Part shown: piece by piece, positions 1-12,032 of the stretch | Layout: each line of letters opens with the position of its first letter | How positions within the stretch are numbered: position 1 is the first letter of the stretch | Assembly: GCA_030998225.1 (NCBI GenBank) | Contig: JAPYXD010000739.1 | Location: 62,001 to 126,000, forward strand | Origin: Diplolepis rosae | Lineage: Eukaryota > Arthropoda > Insecta > Hymenoptera > Diplolepididae | Direction: 5' to 3' | Length of the DNA stretch: 64,000 nt | Program-made: the position numbers and the translations under genes | The notes under the pieces: model-generated | Told to the model about the DNA's origin: nothing | Databases searched by the model: none | What the model saw: the letters and a program-made list of their open reading frames with translations, nothing else

Positions 1-3000
1 CATCTTCCTCAGTGAACTTGAGCTGAGAACTGAAAATTCAGATACCCAGTTCACATTGTAGAGATCCCGTCATTCTAAAAATTATATCTAGTTGTCCAGG
101 TGCTCAAAAAACATCTCCTCAGAGAACTGAAGCTGAGGACTGAAAATTAAGATACCTAGTTCATATTGTAGAGACCCCGTCATTTTGAAAGTTATATCTA
201 TTATTCCAGGTGCTTAAAAAACATCTTCCCCCGGGAAATTAGGCCGAAATCTAAAATTGAAGATATCTTGTTTTGTTTTAGAGATACCTTTATTTTGAAA
301 ATTATATCTAATAGTCCAGGTGCTCAAAATACATCTTCTCAGTGAACTTCAGGTGAGAACTAATATTTAAGATACCAGGTTTTGTTTTAGAGATCACGTT
401 ATTTGGAAAATTATATCTATTAGTCCAGGTGCTTAAAAAACATCTTCCTCAGGGAACTTGAGCTGAGAACTAAAGTTTAAGATACCTGGTTTTGTTTTAG
501 AGATCCCGTTATTTTGAAAATTATATCTAGTAGTCCAGGTGTTTAAAAAACATCTTCCTCAGGGAACTTGAGCTCAGAACTAAAGTTTAAGATACCTGGT
601 TTTGTTTTAGAAATCTTGTCCTTTTGAAAATTATATTTAGTACTCCAGGTGCTTAAAAAACATCCTTCTCAGGGAACTTGAGATAAGAACTGAAATTTAA
701 GATACATAGTTCATATTGTAGAGATCCCCTCATTTTGAAAGTTATATCTATTATTCCAGGTGCTTAAAAAACATCTTTCTTAGTGAAATTAGGCCGAGCA
801 CTAAAATTTAAGATACCTGGTTTTGTTTCAGAGATCCCCTTATTGCGAAAATTATATCTATTAGTCTAGGTGCTTAAAAAACAGCTTCCTCAGAGAATTT
901 AAGCCGAGAACTGAAATTTAAGATACCTAGTTCATATTTTAGAGATCTTGTCATATTGACAGATATATTTAGTAGTCCAGGTGCTTAAAAAACATCTTCC
1001 TCAGGGAACTTGAGCTGAGAACTGAAAATTAAGATACCTAGTTCATATTGTAGAGATTCCGTCATTTTGAAAGTTATATCTATTATTCCAGGTGCTTAAA
1101 AAACATCTTCCTCAGGGATATTAACCCGAGAACTTAAATTTAAGATACCTGGTTCTGTTTTACAGATCCGGTCATTTTGAAAATTATATCTAATTGTCCA
1201 GGTGCTCGAAAAACACCTTCCTCAGTGAACTGAAGCCGAGAACTGAAATTTAAGATACCTAGTTCATATTTTAGAGATATTGTCATATTGAAAGTTATAC
1301 TTAGAAGTCCAGGTGCTTAAAAAACATCTTCCTCAGGGATATTAAGCCGAGAACTAATATTTACGATACCTGGTTTTGTTTTAGTGATCCCGTTATTTTG
1401 AAAATTATATCTGGTAGTCCAGGTGCTTAAAAAACATCTTCCTCAGGGAACTTGAGCTGAGAACTGAAATTTAAGATACCTAGTTCATATTTTAGAGATG
1501 TTGTCATATTGAAAGTTATATTTTGTAGACCAGGTGCTTAAAAAACATCTTTCTTAGTGAAATTAGGCCGAGCACTAATATTTACGATACCTGGTTTTGT
1601 TTCAGAGAACCCGTCATTTTGAAAGTTATATCTATTATTCCAGGTGCTTAAAAAACATCTTCCTCAGGGATATTAAGCCGAGAACTAATATTTAAGATAC
1701 CTAGTTCATATTTTAGAGATCTTGTCATATTGAGAATGATATTTAGTAGTCCAGGTGCTTAAAAAACATCTTCCTCAGGGAACTTGAGCTGAGAACTGAA
1801 ATTTAAGATACCTAGTTCATATTTTAGAGATCTTGTCATATTGAAAACTATATTTAGTAGTCCAGGTGCTTAAAAAACATCTTCCTCAGGGAAATTAAGC
1901 TTAGAACTGAAAATTAAGATACCTAGTTTATATTGTAGAGATCCCGTCATTTTGAAAATTATATGTAGTTGTCCAGGTGCTTAAAAAACATCTTCCTCAG
2001 GGAAATTAAGACGAGATCTAATATTTAAGATACCTGGTTTTGTTTTAGAGATCCCGTCATTTTGAAAATTATATCTAGTAGTCCAGGTGCTCAAAAAACA
2101 TCTCGTCAGGGAACTGAAGCTGAGAACTGAAAATTAAGATACCTAGTTCATATTTTAGAGATCTTGTAATATTGACAGTTATATTTAGTAGTCCAGGTGC
2201 TTAAAAAACATCTTCCTCAGGGAACTTGAGCTGAGAACTGACAATTAAGATACCTAGTTTATATTGTAGAGATCCCGTCATTTTGAAAGTTAATTCTATT
2301 ATTCCAGGTGCTTAAAAAACATCTTCCTCAGGGAACTTGAGCTGAGAACTGAAAATTAAGATACCTAGTTCATATTGTAGAGAACCCGTCATTTTGAAAA
2401 TTATATCTGGTAGTCCAGGTGCTTAAAAAACATCTTCCTCAGGGAACTTGAGCTGAGAACTGACAATTAAGATACCTAGTTCATATTGTAGAGAACCCGT
2501 CATTTTGAAAGTTATATCTATTATTCCAGGTGCTTAAAAAACATCTTCCTCAGGGAAATTAAGCCGAGAACTAATATTTACGATACCTGGTTTTGTTTTA
2601 GAGATCCCGTTATTTTGAAAATTATATCTAGTAGTCCAGGTGCTCGAAAAACATCTTCCTCAGTAAACTTGAGCTGAGAACTGAAAATTAAGATACCTAG
2701 TTCATATTTTAGATATCTTGTTATATTGAAAGTTATATTTAGTAGTCCAGGTGCTTAAAATACATCTTCCTCAGAGAATTTAAGCCGAGAACTGAAATTT
2801 AAGATACCTAGTTCATATTTTAGAGATCTTGTCACATGGAAAATTATATTTTGTATTCCAGGTGCTTAAAAAACATCTTCCTCAGGGAACTTGAGCTGAG
2901 AACTGAAAATTAAGATACCTAGTTTACATTTTAGAGATCTTGTCATATTGAAAATTATATTTTGTAATCGAGGTCCTTAAAAAACATCTTCCTCACGGAA

Positions 3001-5284
3001 CTTAAGCTGAGAACTGAAAATTAAGAAACCTAGTTCACATTGTAGAGATCCCGTCATTCTGAAAATTAGATCTAGTAGTCCAGGTGCTTAAAAAACATCT
3101 TCCTCAGGGAAATTAAGACGAGATCTTAAATTTAAGATACCTGGTTTTGTTTTAGAGATCCCCTTATTGTGAAAATTATATCTATTAGTCCAGGTGCTTA
3201 AAAAACATCTTCCTCAGAGAAATTAAGCCGAGAACTGAAATTTAAGATACGTAGTTCATGTTTTAGAGATCTTGTCATATTGAAAGTTATATTTTGTAGA
3301 CCAGGTGCTTAAAAAACATCTTTCTTAGTGAAATTAGGCCGAGCACTAAAATTTAAGATACCTGGTTTTGTTTCAGAGATCTCGTCATTTTGAAAATTAT
3401 ATCTAGTAGTCCACGTGCTCAAAAAACATCTTCCTCAGGGAACTTGAGCTGAGAACTGAAAATTAAGATACCTAGTTTATATTTTAGAGATTTTGTCATA
3501 TGGAAAATTATATTTTGTAGTCGAGGTCCTTAAAATCATCTGCCTCAGGGAACTTGAGCCGAGAACTGACAATTAAGATACCTAGTTCATATTGTAGAGA
3601 TCCCGTCATTTTGAAAATTATATCTAGTAGTCCAGGTGCTTAAAAAACATCTTCCTCATGGAAATTAAGCCGAGAACTTAAATTTAAGATACCTGGTTTT
3701 GTTTTAGAGATCCCGTCATTTTGAAAATTATATCTAGTAGTCCAGGTGCTCAAAAAACATCTCGTCAGGGAACTGAAGCTGAGAACTGAAAATTAAGATA
3801 CCTAGTTCATATTTTAGAGATCTTGTCATATTGGATGTTATATTTAGTAGTCCAGGTGCTTAAAAAACATCTTCCTCAGGGAACTTGAGCTGAGAACTGA
3901 ATTTTCAGATACCTGTTTTTGTTTTAGAGATCCCTTCATTTTGAAAATTATATTTAGTAGTCCAGGTGCTTAAAAAACATCTTCCTCAGGGAACTTGAGC
4001 TGAGAACTGAAAATTAAGATACCTGGTTTTGTTTTAGAGATGCGGTCATTTTGAAAATTATATCTCGTCGTCCAGGTACTCAAAAAACATCTCCTCAGGA
4101 AACTGAAGCTGAGAACTGAAAATAAGATACCTAGTTCATATTGTAGAGATCCCGTCATTTTGAAAGTTATATTTTGTATTCCAGGTGCTTGAAAAACATC
4201 TTCCTAAGGGAACTTGAGCTGAGAAATGAAATATAAGATACCTGGTTTTGTTTGAGAGTTCCCGTCATTTTGAAAGTTATATTCAGTAGTCCAGGTGCTT
4301 AAAAAACATCCTCCTCAGGGAACTTGAGATGAGAAGTAAAGTTGAAGATACCTGGTTTTGCTTTATAGATCACGTCATTTTGAAAATTATATCTGGTAGT
4401 CCAGGTGCTCAAACAACATATCCTCAGGGAACTGAAGCTAAGAAATGAAAATTAAGATACCTAGTTCATATTGTAGAGATCCCGTCATTTTGAAAATTAT
4501 ATTTTGTAGTCCAGGTGCTTAAAAAACATCTTCCTCATGGAACTTGAGCTGAGAACTGAAATTTAAGATACCTAGTTCATATTTTAGAGATCTTGTCACA
4601 TGGAAAATTATATTTTGTATTCCAGGTGCTTAAAAAACATCTTCCTCAGGGAACTTGAGCTGAGAACTGAAATTTAAGATACCTGGTTGATATTTTAGAA
4701 ATCTTGTCATTTTGAAAATTATATCTAGTAGTCCAGGTGCTTAAAAACATCCTCCTCAGGGAACTTGAGATAACAACTGAAATTTAAGATACATAGTTCA
4801 GATTTTAGAGATCCCGTCATTTTGAAAGTTAATTCTATTATTCCAGGTGCTTAAAAAACATCTTCCTCAGGGAACTTGAGCTGAGAACTAAAGTTTAAGT
4901 AACCTGGTTTTGTTTTAGAAATCTTGTCATTCTGAAAGTTATATTTAGTAGTCCAGGTGCTTAAAAAACTTCTTCCTCAGGGAACTTGAGATGAGAACTG
5001 AAATTTAAGATACCTAGTTCATATTGTAGAGATCCCGTCATTCTGAAAATTAAATCTAGTAGTCCAGGTGCTTAAAAAACATCTTCCTCATGGAAATTAA
5101 GCCGAGAACTTAAATTTAAGATACCTGGTTTTGTTTTAGAGATCCCGTCATTTTGAAAATTATATCTAGTAGTCCAGGTGCTCAAAAAACATCTTCCTCA
5201 GTAAACTTGAGCTGAGAACTGAAAATTAAGATACCTAGTTCATATTTAAGAGATATTGTCATATTGAAAATGATATTTAGTAGT
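1..5284. repeat. Left array domain: heterogeneous monomers lacking types D, F and H
   Basis: About 48 monomers of types A, B, C, E and G plus forms not seen later, such as 'TTAGGCCGAGCACTA' near 790, 1,567 and 3,326, and 'CCCCCGGGAAATTAGG' near 230. The D diagnostic (ATATGGTCATAT), the F diagnostic (ATTATAGAGATCCCGTAATT) and the H diagnostic (GCCTAAAATACATCC) are all absent here and first appear at or just after 5,285. Neighbouring monomers differ more from one another, and I could not find the ordered multi-monomer cycle seen to the right. This resembles an older or less homogenised part of the array, or a flank; that reading is inference. Confidence 0.7.
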
Positions 5285-6722
5285 CCAGGTGCCTAAAATA
5301 CATCCTCCTCACGGAACTTAAGCTGAGAAATGAAATTTCAGATACCTAGTTTATATTTTAGAGATCTTGTCACATTGAAAATGATATTTAGTAGTACAGG
5401 TGCTTAAAAAATACCTTCCTCAGGGAACTTGAGATGAGAACTGAAATTTAAGATACCTAGTTCATATTATAGAGATCCCGTAATTTTAAAAATTATATTT
5501 AGTCGTCCAGGTGCTTAAAAAACATCTTCCTCAGGGAACTTGAGCTGAGAACTGAAATTTAAGATACCTAGTTCATATTATAGAGATCCCGTAATTTTAA
5601 AAATTATATTTAGTCGTCCAGGTGCTTAAAAAACATCTTCCTCAGGGAAATTAAGCCGAGAACTAAAGTTTAAGATACCTGGTTTTGTTTTAGAGATCCC
5701 GTCATTTTGAAAATTATATCTAGTAGTCCAGGTACTTAAAAAACATCTTCCTCAGTGAAATTGAGCTGAGAAATGAAAATTAAGATACCCAGTTCATATT
5801 GTAGAGATCCCGTCATTTTGAAAGTTAATTCTATTATTCCAGGTGCTTAAAAAACATCTTCCTCAGGGAACTTGAGATGAGAACTGAAATTTAAGATACC
5901 TAGTTCATATTGTAGAGATCCCGTCATTCTGAAAATTAAATCTAGTAGTCCAGGTGCTTAAAAAACATCTTCCTAAGGGAAATTAAGCCGAGAACTTAAA
6001 TTTAAGATACCTGGTTTTGTTTTAGAGATCCCGTCGTTTTGAAAATTATATGTAGTAGTCCAGGTGCGTAAAAAACATCTTCCTCAGGGAATCTGAGCTG
6101 AGAACTAAAGTTTAAGATACCTGGTTTTGTTTTAGAAATCTTGTCCTTTTGAAAATTATATCTAGTAGTCCAGGTGCTCAAAAAACATCTCCTCAGGAAA
6201 CTGAAGCTGAGAACTGACAATTAAGATACCTAGTTTATATTGTAGAGATCCCGTCATTTTGAAAGTTAATTCTATTATTCCAGGTGCTTAAAAAACATCT
6301 TCCTCAAGGAACTTGAGCTCAGAACTAAAGTTTAAGATACCTGGTTTTGTTCTAGAAATCTTGTCCTTTTGAAAATTATATTTAGAACTCCAGGTGCTTA
6401 AAAAACATCCTCCTCAGGGAACTTGAGATAAGAACTGAAAATTAAGATACCCAGTTCATATTGTAGAGATCTTGTCATATTGAAAATGATATTTAGTCGT
6501 CCAGGTGCTTAGAAAACATCTTCCTCAGGGAACTTGAGCTGAGAACTGAAATTTAAGATAACTAGTTCATATTTTAGAGATATGGTCATATTTAAAATTA
6601 TATTTAGTAGTCCAGGTGCCTAAAATACATCCTCCTCACGGAACTTAAGCTGAGAAATGAAATTTCAGATACCTAGTTTATATTTTAGAGATCTTGTCAC
6701 ATTGAAAATGATATTTAGTAGT
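5285..6722. repeat. 13-monomer block, copy 1 (contains 12-monomer cycle 5,285-6,611)
   Basis: Order read by monomer: H-E (5,285), F, F, A, a GGTACTT monomer, B, A, a GCGT monomer (6,059), C, G (6,280), a CCTCCTC/GATAAG monomer, D, then a further H-E (6,612). From H-E to the next H-E is 1,327 bp. The whole block is repeated immediately downstream at an offset of 1,437-1,439 bp with the same private variants: ACAGG in place of CCAGG, a TACCTTCC start, GGTACTT, and GCGT. It is a tandem segmental duplication made by unequal exchange in a multi-monomer register. Confidence 0.85.
6280..6389. repeat. Representative type G monomer (110 bp)
   Basis: Diagnostics are GGTTTTGTTCTAGAAATC, CTTGTCCTTTTGAAAATT and a terminal TTTAGAACT. 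It is nearly always followed by a monomer starting GCTTAAAAAACATCCTCC with GAGATAAGAAC, a pair that recurs in every 11-, 12- and 17-monomer cycle. Confidence 0.8.
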
Positions 6723-6833
6723 CCAGGTGCCTAAAATACATCCTCCTCACGGAACTTAAGCTGAGAAATGAAATTTCAGATACCTAGTTTATATTTTAGA
6801 GATCTTGTCACATTGAAAATGATATTTAGTAGT
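6723..6833. repeat. Representative H-E monomer (111 bp), cycle start marker
   Basis: The first half is type H (GCCTAAAATACATCCTCC, CACGGAACTTAAGC). The second half is type E (AATTTCAGATACC, TTTATATTTTAGAG, CTTGTCACATTGAAAATGAT). The E half also occurs with an ordinary first half, so H-E looks like a chimera fixed by exchange. I located over 30 H monomers, none before 5,285. Confidence 0.85.
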
Positions 6834-6944
6834 ACAGGTGCTTAAAAAATACCTTCCTCAGGGAACTTGAGATGAGAACTGAAATTTAAGATACCTAGTT
6901 CATATTATAGAGATCCCGTAATTTTAAAAATTATATTTAGTCGT

Positions 6945-7055
6945 CCAGGTGCTTAAAAAACATCTTCCTCAGGGAACTTGAGATGAGAACTGAAATTTAA
7001 GATACCTAGTTCATATTATAGAGATCCCGTAATTTTAAAAATTATATTTAGTCGT
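6945..7055. repeat. Representative type F monomer (111 bp)
   Basis: Diagnostics are GAGATGAGAACTG, TCATATTATAGAG, CCCGTAATTTTAAAAATT and TAGTCGT. It often occurs as two F monomers in a row followed by A, and locally expands to clusters near 35.7-35.9 kb. Confidence 0.85.
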
Positions 7056-7165
7056 CCAGGTGCTTAAAAAACATCTTCCTCAGGGAAATTAAGCCGAGAA
7101 CTAAAGTTTAAGATACCTGGTTTTGTTTTAGAGATCCCGTCATTTTGAAAATTATATCTAGTAGT
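7056..7165. repeat. Representative type A monomer (110 bp)
   Basis: Diagnostics are GGGAAATTAAGCCGAGAAC in the first half, CCTGGTTTTGTTTTAGAG in the middle and CCCGTCATTTTGAAAATTAT at the end. It is one base shorter than the TTCATATT forms. CCGAG is the CpG-containing counterpart of CTGAG in other types. Type A occurs throughout the window. Confidence 0.85.
7136..7150 (-). other. Weak CENP-B-box-like match
   Basis: Read on the minus strand, CCCGTCATTTTGAAA has the spacing of the mammalian CENP-B box core and matches 6 of its 9 essential positions (CCCG and the final AA), failing at the central T and at CG of CGAA. The same string is in types A, B and C. Against a frequent repeat this level of match may well be chance. 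Confidence 0.2.
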
Positions 7166-8720
7166 CCAGGTACTTAAAAAACATCTTCCTCAGTGAAATT
7201 GAGCTGAGAAATGAAAATTAAGATACCCAGTTCATATTGTAGAGATCCCGTCATTTTGAAAAATATATCTAGTAGTCCAGGTGCTTAAAAAACATCTGCC
7301 TCAGGGAACTTGAGCTGAGAACTGAAATTTCAGATACCTAGTTCATATTGTAGAGAACCCGTCATTCTGACAAATTAAGTCTAGTAGTCCAGGTGCTTAA
7401 AAAACATCTTCCTCATGGAAATTAAGCCGAGAACTTAAATTTAAGATACCTGGTTTTGTTTTAGAGATCCCGTCATGTTGAAAATTATATGTAGTAGTCC
7501 AGGTGCGTAAAAAACATCTTCCTCAGGGAATCTGAGCTGAGAACTAAAGTTTAAGATACCTGGTTTTGTTTTAGAAATCTTGTCCTTTTGAAAATTATAG
7601 CTAGTAGTCCAGGTGCTCAAACAACGTATCCTCAGGGAACTGAAGGTGAGAAATGAAAATTAAGATACCTAGTTCATATTGTAGACATCCCGTCATTTTG
7701 AAAGTTATATCTATTATTCCAGGTGCTTAAAAACATCTTCCTCAGGGAACTTGAGCTCAGAACTAAAGTTTAAGATACCTGGTTTTGTTCTAGAAATCTT
7801 GTCCTTTTGAAAATTATATTTAGAACTCCAGGTGCTTAAAAACATCCTCCTCAGGGAACTTGAGATAAGAACTGAAATTTAAGATACCCAGTTCATATTG
7901 TAGAGATCCCGTCATTTTTAAAAATATTTTTAGTCGTCCAGGTGCTTAAAAAACATCTTCCTCAGGGAACTTGAGCTGAGAACTGAAATTTAAGATAACT
8001 AGTTCATATTTTAGAGATATGGTCATATTGAAAATTATATTTAGTAGTCCAGGTGCCTAAAATACATCCTCCTCACGGAACTTAAGCTGAGAACTGAAAT
8101 TTCAGATACCTAGTTTATATTTTAGAGATCTTGTCATATTGAAAATGATATTTAGTCGTCCAGGTGCTTAAAAAACATCTTCCTCAGGGAACTTGAGATG
8201 AGAACTGAAATTTAAGATACCTAGTTCATATTATAGAGATCCCGTAATTTTAAAAATTATATTTAGTCGTCCAGGTGCTTAAAAAACATCTTCCTCAGTG
8301 AAATTGAGATGAGAAATGAAAATTAAGATACACAGTTCATATTGTAGAGATCTTGTCACATTAAAAATGATATTTAGTAGTCCAGGTGCTTAAAAAACAT
8401 CTTCCTCAGGGAACAAGTGCTGAGAACTGAAATTTCAGATACCTAGTTCATATTTTAGAGATATGGTCATATTTAAAAGTATATTTAGTCGTCCAGGTGC
8501 TTAAAAAACACCTTCCTCAGGGAACTTGGGCTGAGAACTGAAATTTAAGATAACTAGTTCATATTTTAGAGATATGGTCATATTGAAAATTATTTTTAGT
8601 CGTCCAGGTGCTTAAAAACATATTCCTCAGGGAACTTGAGCTGAGAACTGAAATTTAAGATAACTAGTTCATATTTTAGAGATCTTGTCATATTGAAAAT
8701 GATATTTAGTAGTCCAGGTG

Positions 8721-8770
8721 CTTAAAAAACATCTTCCTCAGGGAACTTGAGCTGAGAACTGAAATTTAAG
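8721..8770. other. Nested inverted repeats within the constant half of the monomer
   Basis: In this D monomer CTTAAA (8,721-8,726) pairs with TTTAAG (8,765-8,770), enclosing CTCAG (8,737-8,741) that pairs with CTGAG (8,752-8,756) around a 10-nt loop. The same arrangement is in most monomers whose first half reads GAGCTGAG and whose second starts AATTTAAG. Type A changes CTGAG to CCGAG and loses one pair. The arms are short, so stable extrusion is uncertain. Confidence 0.5.
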
Positions 8771-8792
8771 ATAACTAGTTCATATTTTAGAG

Positions 8793-8804
8793 ATATGGTC
8801 ATAT
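8793..8804. other. 12-bp dyad ATATGGTCATAT specific to type D
   Basis: Perfect 5-bp arms ATATG and CATAT flank a 2-bp centre. It is found in D monomers and broken in other types, where CCCGTCATTTT or CTTGTCACATT stands instead. It could be a protein site or a neutral by-product of the D haplotype. Confidence 0.5.
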
Positions 8805-9711
8805 TGAAAATTATTTTTAGTCGTCCAGGTGCTTAAAAAACATATTCCTCAGGGAACTTGAGCTGAGTACTGAAATTTATAATGACTAGTTTATATTTTA
8901 GAGATCTTGTCATATTGAAAATGATATTTAGTCGTCCAGGTGCTTAAAAAACATCTTCCTCAGGGAACTTGAGCTGAGAACTGAAATTTAAGATAACTAG
9001 TTCATATTTTAGAGATATGGTCATATTGAAAATGATATTTAGTCGTCCAGGTGCTTAAAAAACATCTTCCTCAGGGAACTTGAGCTGAGAACTGAAATTT
9101 CAGATACCTAGTTTATATTTTAGAGATCTTGTCACATTGAAAATGATATTTAGTAGTCCAGGTGCTTAAAAAACATCTTCCTCAGGGAACTTGAGCTGAG
9201 AACTCAAATTTAAGATAACTAGTTCATATTTTAGAGATATGGTCATATTGAAAATTATATTTAGTAGCCCAGGTGCCTAAAATACATCCTCCTCATGGAA
9301 CTCGAGCTGAGAACTGAAATTTAAGATAACTAGTTCATATTTTAGAGATATGGTCATATTGAAAATTATTTTTAGTCGTCCAGGTGCTTAAAAAACATCT
9401 TCCTCAGGGAAATTAAGCCGAGAACTAAAGTTTAAGATACCTGGTTTTGTTTTAGAGATCCCGTCATTTTGAAAATTATATTTAGTAGTCCAGGTGCTTA
9501 AAAAACATCTTTCTCAGGGAACTTGAGCTGAGAACTGAAATTTAAGATAACTAGTTCATATTTTAGAGATATGGTCATATTGAAAATGATATTTAGTAGT
9601 CCAGGTGCTTAAAAAACATCTTCCTCAGTGAACTTGAGCTGAGAACTGAAAATTAAGATACCTAGTTCATATTGTAGAGATCCCGTCATTTTGAAAGTTA
9701 TATCTATTATT

Positions 9712-9822
9712 CCAGGTGCTTAAAAAACATCTTCCTCAGGGAACTTGAGCTGAGAACTGAAAATTAAGATACCTAGTTCATATTGTAGAGATCCCGTCAT
9801 TCTGAAAATTAAATCTAGTAGT
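9712..9822. repeat. Representative type B monomer (111 bp)
   Basis: Diagnostics are CTAGTTCATATTGTAGAG, CCCGTCATTCTGAAAATTAA and ATCTAGTAGT. A common variant ends CTGACAAATTAAGTC. It is usually followed by type A with CATGGAAATTAAGCC. Confidence 0.8.
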
Positions 9823-10707
9823 CCAGGTGCTTAAAAAACATCTTCCTCATGGAAATTAAGCCGAGAACTTAAATTTAAGATACCTGGTTTTGTTTTAGAG
9901 ATCCCGTCATTTTGAAAATTATATCTAATAGTCCAGGTGCTCAAAAAACATCTCGTCAGGGAACTGAAGCTGAGAACTGAAAATTAAGATACCTAGTTCA
10001 TATTTTAGAGATCTTGTCACATTGAAAACTATATTTAGTAGTCCAGGTGCTTAAAAAACATCTTCCTCAGGGAACTTGAGCTGAGAACTGAAAATTAAGA
10101 TACCTAGTTTATATTGTAGAGATCCCGTCATTTTGAAAGTTAATTCTATTATTCCAGGTGCTTAAAAAACATCTTCCTCAGGGAACTTGAGCTGAGAACT
10201 AAAGTTTAAGTAACCTGGTTTTGTTTTAGAAATCTTGTCCTTTTGAAAATTATATTTAGTACTCCAGGTGCTTAAAAAACATCCTCCTCAGGGAACTTGA
10301 GATGACAACTGAAAATTAAGATACCTAGTTCATATTTTAGAGATCTTGTCATATTGAAAGTTATATTTAGTAGTCCAGGTGCTTAAAAAACATCTTCCTC
10401 AGGGAACTTGAGCTGAGAACTGAAAATTAAGATACCTAGTTCATATTGTAGAGATCCCGTCATTCTGAAAATTAAATCTAGTAGTCCAGGTGCTTAAAAA
10501 ACATCTTCCTCAGGGAAATTAAGCCGAGAACTTAAATTTAAGATACCTGGTTTTGTTTTAGAGATCCCGTCATTTTGAAAAATTATATCTAGTAGTCCAG
10601 GTGCTTAAAAAACATCTTCCTCAAGGAACTTGAGCTGAGAACTGAAATTTAAGATAACTAGTTCATATTTTAGAGATATGGTCATATTGAAAATGATATT
10701 TAGTCGT

Positions 10708-12032
10708 CCAGGTGCCTAAAATACATCCTCCTCACGGAACTTAAGCTGAGAAATGAAATTTCAGATACCTAGTTTATATTTTAGAGATCTTGTCACATTG
10801 AAAATGATATTTAGTAGTACAGGTGCTTAAAAAATACCTTCCTCAGGGAACTTGAGATGAGAACTGAAATTTAAGATACCTAGTTCATATTATAGAGATA
10901 CCGTAATTTTAAAAATTATATTTAGTCGTCCAGGTGCTTAAAAAACATCTTCCTCAGGGAACTTGAGATGAGAACTGAAATTTAAGATACCTAGTTCATA
11001 TTATAGAGATCCCGTAATTTTAAAAATTATATTTAGTCGTCCAGGTGCTTAAAAAACATCTTCCTCAGGGAAATTAAGCCGAGAACTAAAGTTTAAGATA
11101 CCTGGTTTTGTTTTAGAGATCCCGTCATTTTGAAAATTATATCTGGTAGTCCAGGTGAATAAAAAACATCTTCCTCAGGGAATCTGAGCTGAGAACTAAA
11201 GTTTAAGATACCTGGTTATGTTTTAGAAATCTTGTCATTTTGAAAATTATATCTAGTAGTCCAGGTGCTCAAAAAACATCTCGTCAGGGAACTGAAGCTG
11301 AGAACTGAAAATTAAGATACCTAGTTCATATTGTAGAGATCCCGTCATTCTGAAAATTAAATCTAGTAGTCCAGGTGCTTAAAAAACATCTTCCTCAGGG
11401 AAATTAAGCCGAGAACTTAAATTTAAGATACCTGGTTTTGTTTTAGAGATCCCGTCATTTTGAAAATTATATGTACTAGTCCAGGTGCGTAAAAAACATC
11501 TTCCTCAGGGAATCTGAGCTGAGAACTAAAGTTTAAGATACCTGGTTTTGTTTTAGAAATCTTGTCCTTTTGAAAATTATATCTAGTAGTCCAGGTGCTC
11601 AAACAACATATCCTCAGGGAACTGTAGCTGAGAACTGAAAATTAAGATAGCTAGTTTATATTGTAGAGATCCCGTAATTTTGAAAGTTAATTCTATTATT
11701 CCAGGTGCTTAAAAAACATCTTCCTCAGGGAACTTGAGCTGAAAACTGAAATTTAAGATACCTGGTTTTGTTCTAGAAATCTTGTCCTTTTGAAAATTAT
11801 ATTTAGAACTCCAGGTGCTTAAAAAACATCCTCCTCAGGGAACTTGAGATAAGAACTGAAATTTAAGATACCTAGTTCATGTTGTAGAGATCCCGTGATT
11901 TTGAAAATGATATTTAGTAGTCCATGAGCTTATAAAACATCTTCCTCAGGGAACTTGAGCTGAGAACTAAAATTTAAGATAACTAGTTCATATTTTAGAG
12001 ATATGGTCATATTGAAAATTATATTTAATAGT
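10708..12032. repeat. 12-monomer higher-order cycle, copy 3
   Basis: Runs H-E to H-E in 1,325 bp with the same order as the cycles at 5,285 and 6,723, including ACAGG with TACCTTCC near 10,820, two F monomers, A, the GCGT monomer near 11,487, a CAAACAACATATCC monomer near 11,600, a G monomer and the CCTCCTC/GATAAG monomer. One difference is a GGTGAATAAAAAACATC monomer near 11,155 in place of the GGTACTT monomer. The last monomer starts with CCATGAG at 11,922, which disrupts the usual CCAGGTG. Confidence 0.75.

Larger units (their letters stand above)
6723..8159. repeat. 13-monomer block, copy 2 (contains 12-monomer cycle 6,723-8,048)
   Basis: Direct tandem partner of the preceding block. Landmarks fall at constant offset: ACAGG at 6,834 against 5,396, the GCGT monomer at 7,499-7,500 against 6,060-6,061, and the terminal H-E monomer at 8,049 against 6,612. 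Differences are scattered substitutions and a few one-base changes in A-tracts. The sixth monomer carries CTGACAAATTAAGTC where copy 1 has CTGAAAATTAAATC, showing partial exchange with another B variant. Confidence 0.85.
8714..8824. repeat. Representative type D monomer (111 bp)
   Basis: Diagnostics are AAGATAACTAGTTCATATT, GAGATATGGTCATATTG and TAGTCGT or TAGTAGT at the end. Absent before about 5.3 kb, it is the most frequent form in the spacer runs between cycles. Confidence 0.85.
8160..10707. repeat. Mixed run: D/E/F monomers, then A/B/C/G monomers
   Basis: About 23 monomers. From 8.2 to 9.6 kb types D and E alternate, with an H-type monomer near 9,270 and shortened A-tracts (CTTAAAAACATATTCC) near 8,610. 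From 9.7 to 10.6 kb types B, A, C and G resume, resembling the left domain in order and wording. No gene or unique sequence is present. Confidence 0.8.

Noticed and set aside
3970..4158. Minus-strand 62-codon open frame as a possible small gene
   Set aside because: It lies wholly inside two satellite monomers, has no distinct sequence, and ends at the stop codon supplied by the repeat's A-tract.
6002..6220. Minus-strand 72-codon open frame
   Set aside because: It is satellite sequence reading through a GCGT variant near 6,067, and would need a TTG start.
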